Source of the DNA: Planctomycetota bacterium
GTDB taxonomy: Bacteria > Planctomycetota > J058 > JAJDCQ01
NCBI GenBank assembly: GCA_029260755.1
Contig: JAJDCQ010000108.1
Coordinates: 121,927 to 185,926 of the forward strand
Length of the DNA: 64,000 nt
Direction: 5' to 3'
Made by a program: the position numbers and the translations under genes. Of the stretch, positions 8,137 to 16,291 are shown in pieces; the first letter of the stretch is position 1; every line of letters starts with the position of its first letter. Under the pieces are notes generated by a model that saw only the letters and a program-made list of their open reading frames with translations, did not search any database and had not been told where the DNA came from.

Positions 8137-8441
8137 TCTCACGCCAAGCCCGCCAAGGTTCCATTGGAGACGCCAAGGGCGCCAAGGGTCTCCGCCGAAG
8201 GCCCATCGCGGCGTTTGCCGACGAAAGAAAGAGAGCTCACGCAAAGGCGCAAAGACGCAAAGGGTCGTTGCTCTGAGCCAAGATCTGGATCCGGCGAAGC
8301 TCCTTTGCGCCTTTGCGCCTTTGCGTGAGCTCTCATCGACCCATCGCCGCGGCAATCGAACCGGCAAGAACTCTTGGCGTCCTTGGCGAACCTTGGCGCC
8401 TTGGCGTGAGAACTCGTCGGCGAAGCCGACATCGCTGCCAT
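8137..8441. repeat. Nested intergenic repeat: CAAAG element inside a GCCAAG element
   Basis: Fills the imuB-dnaE2 gap. The outer pair is CTCACGCCAAG...CGCCAAGG arrays at 8138-8190 and, inverted, at 8371-8410, followed by the terminal hairpin motif CGGCGAAGCCG (8419-8429). The inner pair is GAGCTCACGCAAAGGCGC...CAAAG (8233-8263) and its inverted mate CTTTGCGCCTTTGCGTGAGC (8304-8332 region). All arrays are built from a unit of about 9 bp. The inner family sitting within the outer family indicates stepwise insertion. Bases 8414-8441 are identical, on the other strand, to 1695-1722. No open reading frame of note lies inside. Confidence 0.85.
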
Positions 8442-8446
8442 CACCC

Positions 8447-10096
8447 TCACGCCCAACGCCCATGCAAAAAGAACCGGCTCCCGCCCGCCCCCACCTGCCG
8501 GAACACCCACCACCAGACCCCCGCCTCGTCCTGGAGCTTCCAGTAGTCGCGGGGCGGTCGTCTCCCCGGTTCGTCGCTTCCGGCGAGCCACCATCGCGCC
8601 GTGATGCGTTCGGGGCCGACGCTCGTGATGATCCGTTTGCTCCCCTCCCTTCCGTCTCCGAGGGTCAGCGCGATCACCGGTCCGTCGGGGGCCAGTAACG
8701 CCACCTCCACCGACTCCGGGGGGCCGTAGACGATGCTCGGGCGGTCGGCGACCGGCCAGGTCGTCTCGGCGTCGGTCGTCTCCGCGTTCGGGCTCGAGCC
8801 GGCGGCGCTCAGCACCGGCCTCGCCTCGTAGGCGCGCTCGGGCACCCACGTCGCGAGTGACTCGATCCGGCGAACCGCGGTCGGGCCGAGGCGCTCGCCG
8901 AGCTCGTCGACGAGCGCCGCGAGGCGGATGTCGAGGGTGGTGGCGGCGTCCGAGCTCGGCTCGGCGCCGGTGAAGAGGGCGGCTTGCGGATGCGGCAGCC
9001 TTCGCTCCGCGGAGGTCGATGACTCCGCGGGGGCGAGCGGCTCCGCGCGGAGCCCGATCCGCTCGACGCCCCACCCGAGGTGGAGCCTCTCGAGGCGCGG
9101 CTCGAGCAGCTTTCGGATGTGCCTCGCCTCGCGGCTCGGCCGCGCCAGGAAGAGCTCCTCGGTCAGCCGCTCCCCGTCGCTGCGCCAGGCGTGCAGCGTC
9201 ACGCGCCGCGCCCCGCTCTCCATCCGACGCAGGCGCGCCGCGAGCTCCTCGACGAGCTCGCCAACGACGATGGTGATGACCTCGGGCTGGAGCACCGGAC
9301 CGGCGAGCTCGCGCTCGACGGTGATCGGCTCCGCCAGCGTCGGCGCGTCGACGCCCTCGAAGGCGCGCCCGAGCGCCCGGTCGAGCGGCCGCATCAACGC
9401 CTTGCCGAAGCGGTCGACGAGCGAGCGGCGCGGCAGGGCGAGGAGGTCCCCTATGCGAACGACGGCCACCTGCTCGAGCGCCGCCGCCACCTCGGGCTCG
9501 ACCCGCAGGGCGGCGACCGGCAGCGGCGCGATGGCCGCTGCCAGCTCCGTCGGCCCGACGATGGCGATCCGCTCGGGGCCGAAGCGCGCGAGCCCCCAGG
9601 CGCCGCCGCGCGTCGGCGCGATCGCGGCGCGCGCGCCGAAGCCCCTGGCGGCGATGGCGGCGAGCAGCCGCCTCACGAGCGGCTCCTCGCCGCCGAAGAG
9701 GCGCTCGCACCCGGTGACGTCGAGGAGCAGCCCGTCGGGCGGATCGGGCGAGACGAGCGGCGCGAAGAAGCGGCGCGTCCAGACGGCCATCCGCTCCAGC
9801 GTCCGTCGCTCGCGCTCGGGCTCGAACGGCTCGACCAGCGGCTCGCCGGGAAGCAGCGCCCGCGCGTGGGGGACGCTCATCCCCGCCGTCACCCCCGCGG
9901 CGTCCGTCCGCCCGCAGCCCGTCACCACGATCAGCTGCTGGCCCTGCCGGCGCTGCACGAGGAGGATCGGCGGCGCCCGCTCTCCGAGCCGGTGCCGCCG
10001 CCGCACCAGGTCGACCGCGAGGCTAGGCAGAAACAGCGACAGCAGCCGCCGCGCCCTCGTCGCGCTCGCCCCCGTCGTCGCGATCGCCTCGCTCAT
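8447..10096 (-). CDS. imuB: Y-family polymerase-like mutasome protein ImuB
   Basis: 549-aa protein starting MSEAIATTGASATRARRL. It belongs to the UmuC/DinB Y-family superfamily in the ImuB branch: RRLLSLFLPSLAVDLVRRRHR replaces the catalytic DxD N terminus of true Y polymerases, and the second acidic motif is missing (LLDVTGCERLFGGEE is the ImuB form). ImuB is thus a non-catalytic hub that links DnaE2, ImuA and the beta clamp. The HhH segment (VAVVRIGDLLALPRRSLVDRFGKAL) and little-finger region follow; the C terminus ends WWWVFRQVGAGGSRFFLHGRWA, the usual ImuB tail. The frame is open upstream, but this start fits the family and lies within the 3' end of imuA (74-bp overlap), implying translational coupling. 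Confidence 0.93.
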   Translation of the reverse strand: MSEAIATTGASATRARRLLSLFLPSLAVDLVRRRHRLGERAPPILLVQRRQGQQLIVVTGCGRTDAAGVTAGMSVPHARALLPGEPLVEPFEPERERRTLERMAVWTRRFFAPLVSPDPPDGLLLDVTGCERLFGGEEPLVRRLLAAIAARGFGARAAIAPTRGGAWGLARFGPERIAIVGPTELAAAIAPLPVAALRVEPEVAAALEQVAVVRIGDLLALPRRSLVDRFGKALMRPLDRALGRAFEGVDAPTLAEPITVERELAGPVLQPEVITIVVGELVEELAARLRRMESGARRVTLHAWRSDGERLTEELFLARPSREARHIRKLLEPRLERLHLGWGVERIGLRAEPLAPAESSTSAERRLPHPQAALFTGAEPSSDAATTLDIRLAALVDELGERLGPTAVRRIESLATWVPERAYEARPVLSAAGSSPNAETTDAETTWPVADRPSIVYGPPESVEVALLAPDGPVIALTLGDGREGSKRIITSVGPERITARWWLAGSDEPGRRPPRDYWKLQDEAGVWWWVFRQVGAGGSRFFLHGRWA

Positions 10097-10856
10097 CGGC
10101 TTCGACTCCCTCCGTGGCGCCGCTCGCGGCGGCGGTGTCCCAGACCCAGCTCCTCCCGGGTCGCATCTCCGGATGGGGCGGCGCTCCCTTGCAGCGCTCC
10201 AGGGTGATGCGAAAGCGCGGCTGCTCGCGCTCGGTCGGGACGGTGCCGACGCCCCAGCGCGTCGCCGCCGCCGAGAGCACGCCGCGCTCGCGCGGGGTGC
10301 GGGCGAGGAGGACGAGGCCGCCTCCCTCCGCCGCCGCGATCTGCAGTCGCCGCGTCGCGGCCATGCCGAGGCCGCGTCCGTCCGCCACGACCGCGGCGAC
10401 CGATGGGCATCGGCAGGCGAGGTCGAGCGCCCAGATGCGCGGGTCGCCCTCGCCGCGCTTCGTCCGCGGCGAGGAGGGGCGTCGGCGCGCGCGTCGCGCG
10501 CCCGGCGGCAGCTCCACGAAGAGCGATCGCCCGAGGCGGTCGGCCCCGTCCTCGAGATCGAGGAGCCGCTTCGGATACGGCCAGCAGTCCCGCCCCAGGA
10601 AGAGCAGCCAGCGACGCCCCGGATCCCCGACCGGCGCGACGGCGCGCCCGGCGAGCTCCGCGAGGAGGAGCAACGGCGGCGCGAAGACCTCGCTCTCCGC
10701 GCCGATCCACTCGTGGACGACGCCCCGGGCGAGGAGGAGATCCTCGAAGAGCGAGACGGGGGGCGTCCGCCGATCGCCGTCGCGCGCGCCGTCGGGCGCG
10801 CCCGCTTCGATCCGGGCCACGGCGTCGATGAGGTCCTTCGGGAGAATCCTAACCAT
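10023..10856 (-). CDS. imuA: Mutasome accessory protein ImuA
   Basis: 277-aa RecA/SulA-like protein, first gene of the imuA-imuB-dnaE2 cassette. Residues about 40-215 show the expected core: VVHEWIGAESEVFAPPLLLLAE, RRWLLFLGRDCWPYP, SLFVELPP, WALDLACRCPSVAAVVADG and GGGLVLLARTPRERG, then the ImuA C-terminal part with FRITLERCKGA and RSWVWD. The Walker A motif of RecA is not preserved, as in other ImuA proteins. The C terminus is acidic and Ala-rich where it overlaps imuB. A sigma70-like promoter and a palindrome lie directly at its start, fitting damage-inducible control. Confidence 0.88.
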   Translation of the reverse strand: MVRILPKDLIDAVARIEAGAPDGARDGDRRTPPVSLFEDLLLARGVVHEWIGAESEVFAPPLLLLAELAGRAVAPVGDPGRRWLLFLGRDCWPYPKRLLDLEDGADRLGRSLFVELPPGARRARRRPSSPRTKRGEGDPRIWALDLACRCPSVAAVVADGRGLGMAATRRLQIAAAEGGGLVLLARTPRERGVLSAAATRWGVGTVPTEREQPRFRITLERCKGAPPHPEMRPGRSWVWDTAAASGATEGVEADERGDRDDGGERDEGAAAAVAVSA

Positions 10857-10874
10857 GTCCTATCCTCGGGACAT
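10855..10874 (-). promoter_or_regulatory. Palindromic candidate operator (possible SOS box) at the imuA start
   Basis: Perfect 6-bp arms ATGTCC / GGACAT separated by 8 bp. It covers the ribosome-binding region, the expected transcription start and the first bases of the imuA start codon, an effective place for a repressor. It is not the Escherichia coli or Bacillus LexA consensus; assignment to LexA is inference from the SOS role of the cassette. Confidence 0.45.
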
Positions 10875-10876
10875 AT

Positions 10877-10905
10877 TAGGTAGCCTCCCCGACACGGCAA
10901 GTCAA
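10877..10905 (-). promoter_or_regulatory. Sigma70-type promoter for imuA-imuB-dnaE2
   Basis: On the minus strand, TTGACT (10900-10905), a 17-bp spacer, then TACCTA (10877-10882). The predicted transcript starts near 10870, only about 14 nt before the imuA ATG and inside the ATGTCC-N8-GGACAT palindrome. Confidence 0.55.
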
Positions 10906-10992
10906 GACGATCTCTCGCTCTAGTCCTGCATTATCAGACACTCACGAAATCGACAGAGCGCCGTCCGAGCGAACTCCCGCGAAGGTCAGATC

Positions 10993-11055
10993 TTAGGTTT
11001 AGGTTCAGATTCTCGTCCAGCTCCCGCCCGCCGGCCTCGGGAAACCTAACCCTAA
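10993..11055. repeat. Imperfect inverted repeat TTAGGTTTAGGTT / AACCTAACCCTAA
   Basis: Arms of 13 bp with one mismatch (10993-11005 and 11043-11055) around a 37-bp GC-rich centre, upstream of the glycosylphosphotransferase gene. It could form a hairpin in the leader or serve as an operator. The rest of the imuA-glycosylphosphotransferase gap holds nothing clear besides the imuA promoter. Confidence 0.4.
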
Positions 11056-11087
11056 ACGTTCGCCGTCGCCCTTATCATGGGATCGCC

Positions 11088-12506
11088 GTGCTCAAGCGAT
11101 ACGCCCAGGTCTTCGTCACCCTCCTCGCGATCGCGGACGCCGCGCTCACCGCCGGCGCGTTCCTGCTCGCCTACCACGTGCGCTTCGCCTTCTTCGCGAC
11201 GCCCAAGGGCGTCCCGCCCCTGCAGGACTACCTCCTCGCCGCGCCGGCCGTCGTCCTCGCCGCGCTCCTGTGCTACCGCGCCTACGGCCTGTATCGACCG
11301 CGGCGCACCGACGCGTTCTTCGAGGAGGCGCTCGACGTCGTCAAGGCGTCGGTGACGACGCTCGTGCTGCTCCTCGCCCTCTCGGCGCTCGTGCGCAGCC
11401 GGTCCTACAGCCGCCTCGTCGTGCTGCTGTTCGCCGTGTCGCTCCCGATCGTGCTCACCGTCTCGCGCATCGTCGCGCGGAGCGTCCTGCAGGCCGCCCG
11501 GCGGCGCGGTCACAACGTGCGCCGCGCCCTCGTCGTCGGCACGGGCCCGCTCGCCGCGACGCTCCTCGAACGGATCCACCGGAACCGCTGGACCGGGATC
11601 CTCGTCACCGGCCTCGTCTCGGTCGACGGTGAGCCCGACGCCGGCGCCGCGAGCACGCCGATCAGCGAGGGCGCTCCGCCGCCGCCGGTGGTCGGCGCGC
11701 ACGAGCAGATCGAGCAGCTCGTCGCCTCGGCGAGCCCCGACGTCGATCAGGTCTTCGTCGCGCTCCCGAGCAGCCACGCCCCCGAGCTCCGCCGGATCAT
11801 GGACCGCCTCGCCGACACGACCGTCGACGTCCGGTTCGTTCCCGACGTCCTCGGCTTCGCGCAGATGCGGGCGAACGTGAGCGACTTCGACGGGCTGCCG
11901 CTGGTCGCGCTCCGCGAAGGGCCGCTCTACGGATGGAACCGGCTGCTCAAGCGCAGCCTCGACGTCGCCGTCGCCGGGCTCGGCCTGATCGTCCTCGCGC
12001 CCGTGCTCGCGGCGATCGCCATCGCGATCCGCGCCGGGTCACGTGGCCCGGCGCTCTTTCGCCAGGAGCGGGTCGGCCTCGACGGTCGCCGCTTCGACAT
12101 GCTGAAGTTCCGGACGATGGTCCCCGAGGCCGAGGCGGCCGGACCGAAGATGACGACGCGCGACGACCCGCGCACCACCGGCCTCGGGAGGCTGCTGCGG
12201 CGCACGAGCATGGACGAGCTGCCGCAGCTCTGGAACGTCCTCAAGGGCGAGATGAGCCTCGTCGGCCCGAGGCCGGAGAGACCCGTCTTCATCGACGAGC
12301 TCCGCCAGACGATCCCGAACTACATGCTCCGCCACAAGGTGAAGGCGGGCATGACGGGCTGGGCGCAGGTGAACGGCCTCCGCGGCGAGACGTCGATCGC
12401 CGAACGCGTCCGCTACGACCTGTTCTACATCGAGAACTGGTCGCTGCTGTTCGACCTACGGGTGCTGGCGCTCACCGTCTTCCGGGCGCACCGCGGCGCG
12501 ATCTGA
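11088..12506 (+). CDS. Polyprenyl glycosylphosphotransferase (exopolysaccharide initiation)
   Basis: 472-aa membrane enzyme that transfers a sugar-1-phosphate onto undecaprenyl phosphate to start exopolysaccharide or O-antigen synthesis. The N-terminal half has four to five hydrophobic segments (about 8-30, 47-65, 88-105, 112-132) and a CoA-binding/Rossmann-like domain (RRALVVGTGPLAATLLERI). The C-terminal bacterial sugar transferase domain starts at KRSLDVAVAGLGLIVLAP (about 287) and has FRQERVGLDGRRFDMLKFRTM, DELPQLWNVLKGEMSLVGPRPE and the final GWAQVNGLRGET. It starts with GTG. The adjacent convergent glycosyltransferase operon suggests a surface-glycan locus, although the rest of such a locus is absent. 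The sugar cannot be predicted. Confidence 0.92.
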   Translation: MLKRYAQVFVTLLAIADAALTAGAFLLAYHVRFAFFATPKGVPPLQDYLLAAPAVVLAALLCYRAYGLYRPRRTDAFFEEALDVVKASVTTLVLLLALSALVRSRSYSRLVVLLFAVSLPIVLTVSRIVARSVLQAARRRGHNVRRALVVGTGPLAATLLERIHRNRWTGILVTGLVSVDGEPDAGAASTPISEGAPPPPVVGAHEQIEQLVASASPDVDQVFVALPSSHAPELRRIMDRLADTTVDVRFVPDVLGFAQMRANVSDFDGLPLVALREGPLYGWNRLLKRSLDVAVAGLGLIVLAPVLAAIAIAIRAGSRGPALFRQERVGLDGRRFDMLKFRTMVPEAEAAGPKMTTRDDPRTTGLGRLLRRTSMDELPQLWNVLKGEMSLVGPRPERPVFIDELRQTIPNYMLRHKVKAGMTGWAQVNGLRGETSIAERVRYDLFYIENWSLLFDLRVLALTVFRAHRGAI

Positions 12507-12530
12507 GACCGGGCGTCGAGCGTTCGCGCG

Positions 12531-13070
12531 CTAGAACCAGTTGCCGATGTCGTCCCCGTCGCCGCCGTCGTCGATCCCGTCGGGGCCGGCGGACCAGAGG
12601 TCGAACCGCTCCGGACGCCTCGCGCCGGGCTTCTCGCCGGTTCGACTCGCCCACTCGCGGTAGTGGATCGGGTTGCCCCACACGTCGAGAAAGACCTCGC
12701 CACCGCCCGGCGAGGGACCTTCGTCCATGAGGTCGACGTAGGGCCCGTTCATCCCGCCGCCGCCCGCCTGCGACGGCGCGCCCCGGAGCCCCCGGTGGAG
12801 CGCCTCCGCCATCCCGATGTCGTCGGCGCCGTCGAAGCCGCTCCCGGGGTAGTAGCCCGTGTCCATGTGGTAGGCCTCGATCCCCATCTCGATCTGGCTG
12901 AGCATCGACATCGTGTGCGCCCGCTCGGCCTGCGACTTGGCCTGGCCGACGGCCTTGTAGCCGACCAGGACGACCGCCCCGATGACGCCGCCGCACAGAA
13001 GCAGCACCCCGAGAATGGCGGCGATGATGCAACCGACCTTCGATCCGCCTTGCTCCGCCTGCTCGTTCAT
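12531..13070 (-). CDS. GspG-like (pseudopilin C-terminal type) membrane protein
   Basis: 179 aa with one N-terminal membrane helix (CIIAAILGVLLLCGGVIGAV, about 14-33) followed by a soluble region that resembles the GspG/pseudopilin body: a long helix (SQAERAHTMSMLSQIEMGIEAYHMDTGYYPG), then NGPYVDL, VFLDVWGNPIHYRE and WSAGPDGIDDGGDGDDIGNW. The last two segments match the calcium-binding C-terminal region of GspG. A classical prepilin cleavage site (G/FxxxE) is not visible, so processing by PilD is uncertain. It overlaps the glycosyltransferase stop by 4 bp and is the last gene of a three-gene minus-strand operon. Confidence 0.75.
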   Translation of the reverse strand: MNEQAEQGGSKVGCIIAAILGVLLLCGGVIGAVVLVGYKAVGQAKSQAERAHTMSMLSQIEMGIEAYHMDTGYYPGSGFDGADDIGMAEALHRGLRGAPSQAGGGGMNGPYVDLMDEGPSPGGGEVFLDVWGNPIHYREWASRTGEKPGARRPERFDLWSAGPDGIDDGGDGDDIGNWF

Positions 13071-14377
13071 CGTCTCCCCCTTCGTCGCGCCGCCGCCCGC
13101 GCCGCCTCGTCGCGGAGGATCCGCTCGAGGAGGCGCGTCTGCGCGGCCCAGTCATGATGCCTCGAAATGTACTCGGCCGCCGCCGCGCCGAGCCGCTCTC
13201 GCCGCTCGCGGTCCGCGAGGAGCCCGCCGATCGCCGCCGGGAAGTCCTCGAGCGGCGCGTAGACGACGCCCGCCGCCTCGCCGGGGACGACGTCCATCAC
13301 CCCGGGCATCGGCGAGCAGACGAGCGGTCGCCCGCACGCCATGCACTGGTGCACCTTCGCCGGCACGATGTCGCGCGTCACCTCGTTGATCCGCATGCCG
13401 CACACCGTGACGTCCGCGAGGGCGAGGAGCGGGCCGACCTCCTCGTAGGGGCGGAACCCGGTGAAGACGACGCGGTCGGAGACGCCGCGGGCGCGCACGC
13501 GCTCCCGGATCGCCGGCTCGTCCTCGCCGCCGCCGATCAGGAGCAGCTTCACCGGCCCGCCCGGCCCCGCCGCCGCCTCGGTCGCGCAGAGGCCGTCGAT
13601 CAGGACATCGAGGCCGGCGAAGTCGAAGAACGTGCCGGCGAACCCGACGACCCGGTCGCGACCGAGCTCGATCCCGAGCGCGCGAGCGCGCTCGGGATCG
13701 GGGTCGGCCGGATGGAAGACGTCGGTCGCGACGCCCGGGAGGACGACGTCGGGGCAGTCGCGCCGCCGCCCGAGGCGCTGCGCGTAGCGCCGCAGGCGCG
13801 GGCTGTTCGCGACGACCCGGTCGGCGAGCTTCAACACCAGCCGCTCGGCCGCGAGCACCGGCGGCCCGAGCAGCGCGACCGGGGTGCGCATCCGATGGAG
13901 GACGTCGATCGCGCGGAAGACGACGGGGATCCCGCGGCGCCGCGCGGCGAGCAGCGTCGAGAGGCCGTTGGTCGGCGCCGAGTAGAGCAGGACGACGTCG
14001 ATCCGCTCCCGCTCGAGGATCCGCGGGACGGTCGCGGCGTGGATCAGCACCGCGCTCGCGCGGTCGAGGAGCGGCACCCGCAGAAGCGGGGGGCGATGGA
14101 GCTCGACGCCGCCGCGCCCGCCCGTCGCCCGGCTCACCTCGCGGAGAACGCTCGAGCCGCGGAGGACGCCGCTTCCGTTCGGGAGGCTGCCCTCGAACCT
14201 GGCCCGCGCGTCGGGCGGCCCGTCGGCCCAGCCCTCCTCGAAGTCGACCGCGATCACCCGGTGGCCGAGGATCGCGAGGTGCTCGGAGAAGTCGTGGAGC
14301 TCGTAGACGACCTTGCGGAGCCAGTCGACCTCGTGGACGACGAGGACGTTCAGCCGATCGGCCGCGGTGCTCGTCAC
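13067..14377 (-). CDS. Glycosyltransferase family 4-like
   Basis: 436-aa GT-B glycosyltransferase from GTG at 14377 (VTSTAADRLNVLVVHEVDW). The N-terminal Rossmann half has LGHRVIAVDFEEGW, VLLYSAPTNGLST and VVFRAIDVLHRM; the C-terminal half has DRVVGFAGTFFDFAGLDVLIDG, LLLIGGGEDEPAIRERV, RVVFTGFRPYEEVGPLLALADV and the donor-site stretch VPAKVHQCMACGRPLVCS. The frame is open well upstream, but residues before this start are low-complexity and the gene would overlap the radical SAM gene. It lies between the radical SAM gene (26-bp gap) and the GspG-like gene (4-bp overlap). The acceptor is unknown; glycosylation of a surface component is likely. Confidence 0.88.
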   Translation of the reverse strand: MTSTAADRLNVLVVHEVDWLRKVVYELHDFSEHLAILGHRVIAVDFEEGWADGPPDARARFEGSLPNGSGVLRGSSVLREVSRATGGRGGVELHRPPLLRVPLLDRASAVLIHAATVPRILERERIDVVLLYSAPTNGLSTLLAARRRGIPVVFRAIDVLHRMRTPVALLGPPVLAAERLVLKLADRVVANSPRLRRYAQRLGRRRDCPDVVLPGVATDVFHPADPDPERARALGIELGRDRVVGFAGTFFDFAGLDVLIDGLCATEAAAGPGGPVKLLLIGGGEDEPAIRERVRARGVSDRVVFTGFRPYEEVGPLLALADVTVCGMRINEVTRDIVPAKVHQCMACGRPLVCSPMPGVMDVVPGEAAGVVYAPLEDFPAAIGGLLADRERRERLGAAAAEYISRHHDWAAQTRLLERILRDEAARAAARRRGRR

Positions 14378-14403
14378 AGGTCGCTTCCCGTCGGACCGGG
14401 CGG

Positions 14404-15936
14404 TCAGCCGGCCTGCGGCTGGACGCCGGCGGCCGGCGCGACGCCCTCGCCGAGGTCGCCGCGGTCGCGCCAGCGCTCGACCGTCTTGTCGACCGCGCGC
14501 ATGACGCCGGGAAAGAGCACCCGCGCGCCGACGCGGGCCTTCGTCACGAACTCGCGGACGCTCCGCAGACGCCGGAGCTCCTGCACGATGTACTCGCGCC
14601 GCCCGTAGAAGCGCTTCATGCAGATGTCCTGGATCTCGCGGAGGGCGTCCTCGTCGTAGTCCTTGTTCCAGAACCGGACGCGGAACCCCTCCTCGGGCCG
14701 CTCGGCGAACTCCTGCCAGTAGTCGCGCGGCACGATCCCGTCGGCGAGCATCCGCCGGTAGAGCTCGGTCTTCGGATACGGCGTGCAGATCGAGAACTGG
14801 GCGTAGTCGACCTTGAGCTTCACCGCGTAGTCGAGCGTCTCGAGCATCTCGGCGCGGGTCTCGGTCGGGATCCCGATCATCATGTAGGCGTAGATCTGGA
14901 TCCCGGCGTCGCGGGTCCACTTCACCGCGCGCTGCACCTTGTCGGGCGTGACGCCCTTCTCGAGGTACTGGAGCAGGCGCGGCGTCGCGCTCTCGATCCC
15001 GTAGTGGATCCGGTAGCAGCCGGCCCGCTTGAGCGCGGCGAGGGTGTCGGGGTTGATCGTGTCGACCCGGCTGCTGATCTTGAAGACGATGTCGAGGCCG
15101 CGCTCGACAATGAGGTCGCAGATCGCGATCGCGCGCCGCTTGTCGATCGTGAACGTGTCATCGACGAAGAAGAAGTCGCGCGTCCCGAGCCGGACGAGCC
15201 GCTCGAGCTCGGCGACGACCTTCTCGGCGCTCCGGCCGCGGAACTTCGTCTTGCGGATGTCGCAGAAGGTGCAGGCGGCGGGGCAGCCGCGGCTGCTCTG
15301 GACGCTCGCGACGTGCGCCTGCTGGGCGAGGACGTTGTTGTACTTCGTGAGGTCAATGATGTGGTGGGCGGGCGGCGGGATCGCCTCGTAGTCGACGCCG
15401 TTGTCGCGTTCGCCGTGCAGCCGGATCTCGCCGTCCTCCGCCTTCCAGCCGAGGCCCGGAATCGCATCGAGCTCCTCGGCGACGAGGCGTCCGCCGTGAC
15501 GCCCGAGGGTGTCGACGAGGGTGGCGAAGTTTCGCTCCCCTTCGCCGGCGATGACGAAGTCGAACTCGGGCAGCCGGAGCGTCTCCTCGGGGTAGAGGGT
15601 GACGTGATGGCCGCCCGCGACGAGCCTGGCCTTCGGGAAGCGCTTCCGGACGATCCGGGCGGTCCGGGTGGCGTCGAGGAGGTTGAAGGTGAGGACGCTC
15701 ATCCCGACGAGGTCGGGCTCCTCGGCGCGGGCGAGCTCGGCGTCGAGGACGGAGTAGCTGTTCCCCAGAACCGAGACGTCGAGGAAGACCGGGCGGATCC
15801 CGGTCCGCTCCTCGAGCGAGGCGGCGACGCTCAGCAACCCGAGGCGCTGCCTGAACTCACGACGCTTCTCGAGCTGGTCGGGGACGCTCGACTCGATCGA
15901 AAGCGTGTCGGGCGGGACCAGGAAGAGCACCTTCAT
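14404..15936 (-). CDS. B12-binding domain radical SAM protein
   Basis: 510 aa. The N-terminal cobalamin-binding fold spans about 1-150 (VLFLVPPDTLSIE, DLVGMSVLTFNL, ARLVAGGHHVTLYPEE, FDFVIAGEGE). The radical SAM core begins with the CxxxCxxC cluster in SSRGCPAACTFCDIRK, followed by FFFVDDTFTIDKRRAIAICD, RIHYGIESAT and YAYMMIGIPTET. The family includes methyltransferases and ring-forming enzymes acting on lipids, sugars and bacteriochlorophyll; the substrate cannot be told here. It leads an operon with a glycosyltransferase and a GspG-like protein, so a surface lipid or glycan is a fair guess. ATG at 15936 gives a standard N terminus. Confidence 0.88.
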   Translation of the reverse strand: MKVLFLVPPDTLSIESSVPDQLEKRREFRQRLGLLSVAASLEERTGIRPVFLDVSVLGNSYSVLDAELARAEEPDLVGMSVLTFNLLDATRTARIVRKRFPKARLVAGGHHVTLYPEETLRLPEFDFVIAGEGERNFATLVDTLGRHGGRLVAEELDAIPGLGWKAEDGEIRLHGERDNGVDYEAIPPPAHHIIDLTKYNNVLAQQAHVASVQSSRGCPAACTFCDIRKTKFRGRSAEKVVAELERLVRLGTRDFFFVDDTFTIDKRRAIAICDLIVERGLDIVFKISSRVDTINPDTLAALKRAGCYRIHYGIESATPRLLQYLEKGVTPDKVQRAVKWTRDAGIQIYAYMMIGIPTETRAEMLETLDYAVKLKVDYAQFSICTPYPKTELYRRMLADGIVPRDYWQEFAERPEEGFRVRFWNKDYDEDALREIQDICMKRFYGRREYIVQELRRLRSVREFVTKARVGARVLFPGVMRAVDKTVERWRDRGDLGEGVAPAAGVQPQAG

Positions 15937-16035
15937 CGGCGTCAGAATACCACAGCAGTTCGGGGCCCGATACGAGCATTGATGTTAAGGAGGTTGAACG
16001 AGACCGGCCACGCGCGGCTCGCCCCGAGAGGAAGC

Positions 16036-16056
16036 CCCCGAGGCGCTTCCTCGGGG
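16036..16056. terminator. Hairpin CCCCGAGG-CGCTT-CCTCGGGG
   Basis: Perfect 8-bp stem with a 5-nt loop in the gap between the divergent radical SAM and metalloprotease genes. There is no T tract, so a role as intrinsic terminator is doubtful; it could be a regulatory hairpin. Confidence 0.4.
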
Positions 16057-16095
16057 AGCGGATGGTCCCGGATTCAGCGCGCTCCGGACCAGGAG

Positions 16096-16127
16096 CGGGA
16101 ACGGAGGACCCGGGAACTCCGTTCCCG
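16096..16127. repeat. Perfect inverted repeat in the metalloprotease upstream region
   Basis: Arms CGGGAACGGAG and CTCCGTTCCCG (11 bp, perfect) with a 10-nt spacer that contains CCCGGG. It lies about 165 bp upstream of the metalloprotease start. The remaining part of the 355-bp gap (15937-16291) holds a weak TATATT at 16195-16200 and a good ribosome-binding site (GAGGGAGG) before 16292, with no further gene. Confidence 0.5.
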
Positions 16128-16291
16128 ATCCGGGGTCCGTCCGGGAAGTGGGTCCGGCGTTCCCATGCCCCAGCGGGCCTCGTGCGTCCGTAAGTATATT
16201 ACCCCAAGGTCTTTAGCGATTTTACAAAGGGGAGACGTTCGCCGGCGCTCCCGTTGCATGAGGAGGTTCCCCAGCCAGAGGGAGGCTGATC

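Noticed and set aside
8137..8441. CRISPR-like short repeats
   Set aside because: Units are about 9 bp, contiguous, imperfect and inverted, with no spacers and no cas genes.
10993..11055. Telomere-like TTAGGTTTAGG / CCTAACCC strings
   Set aside because: Only two units in inverted arrangement; a bacterial intergenic hairpin is the simpler reading.
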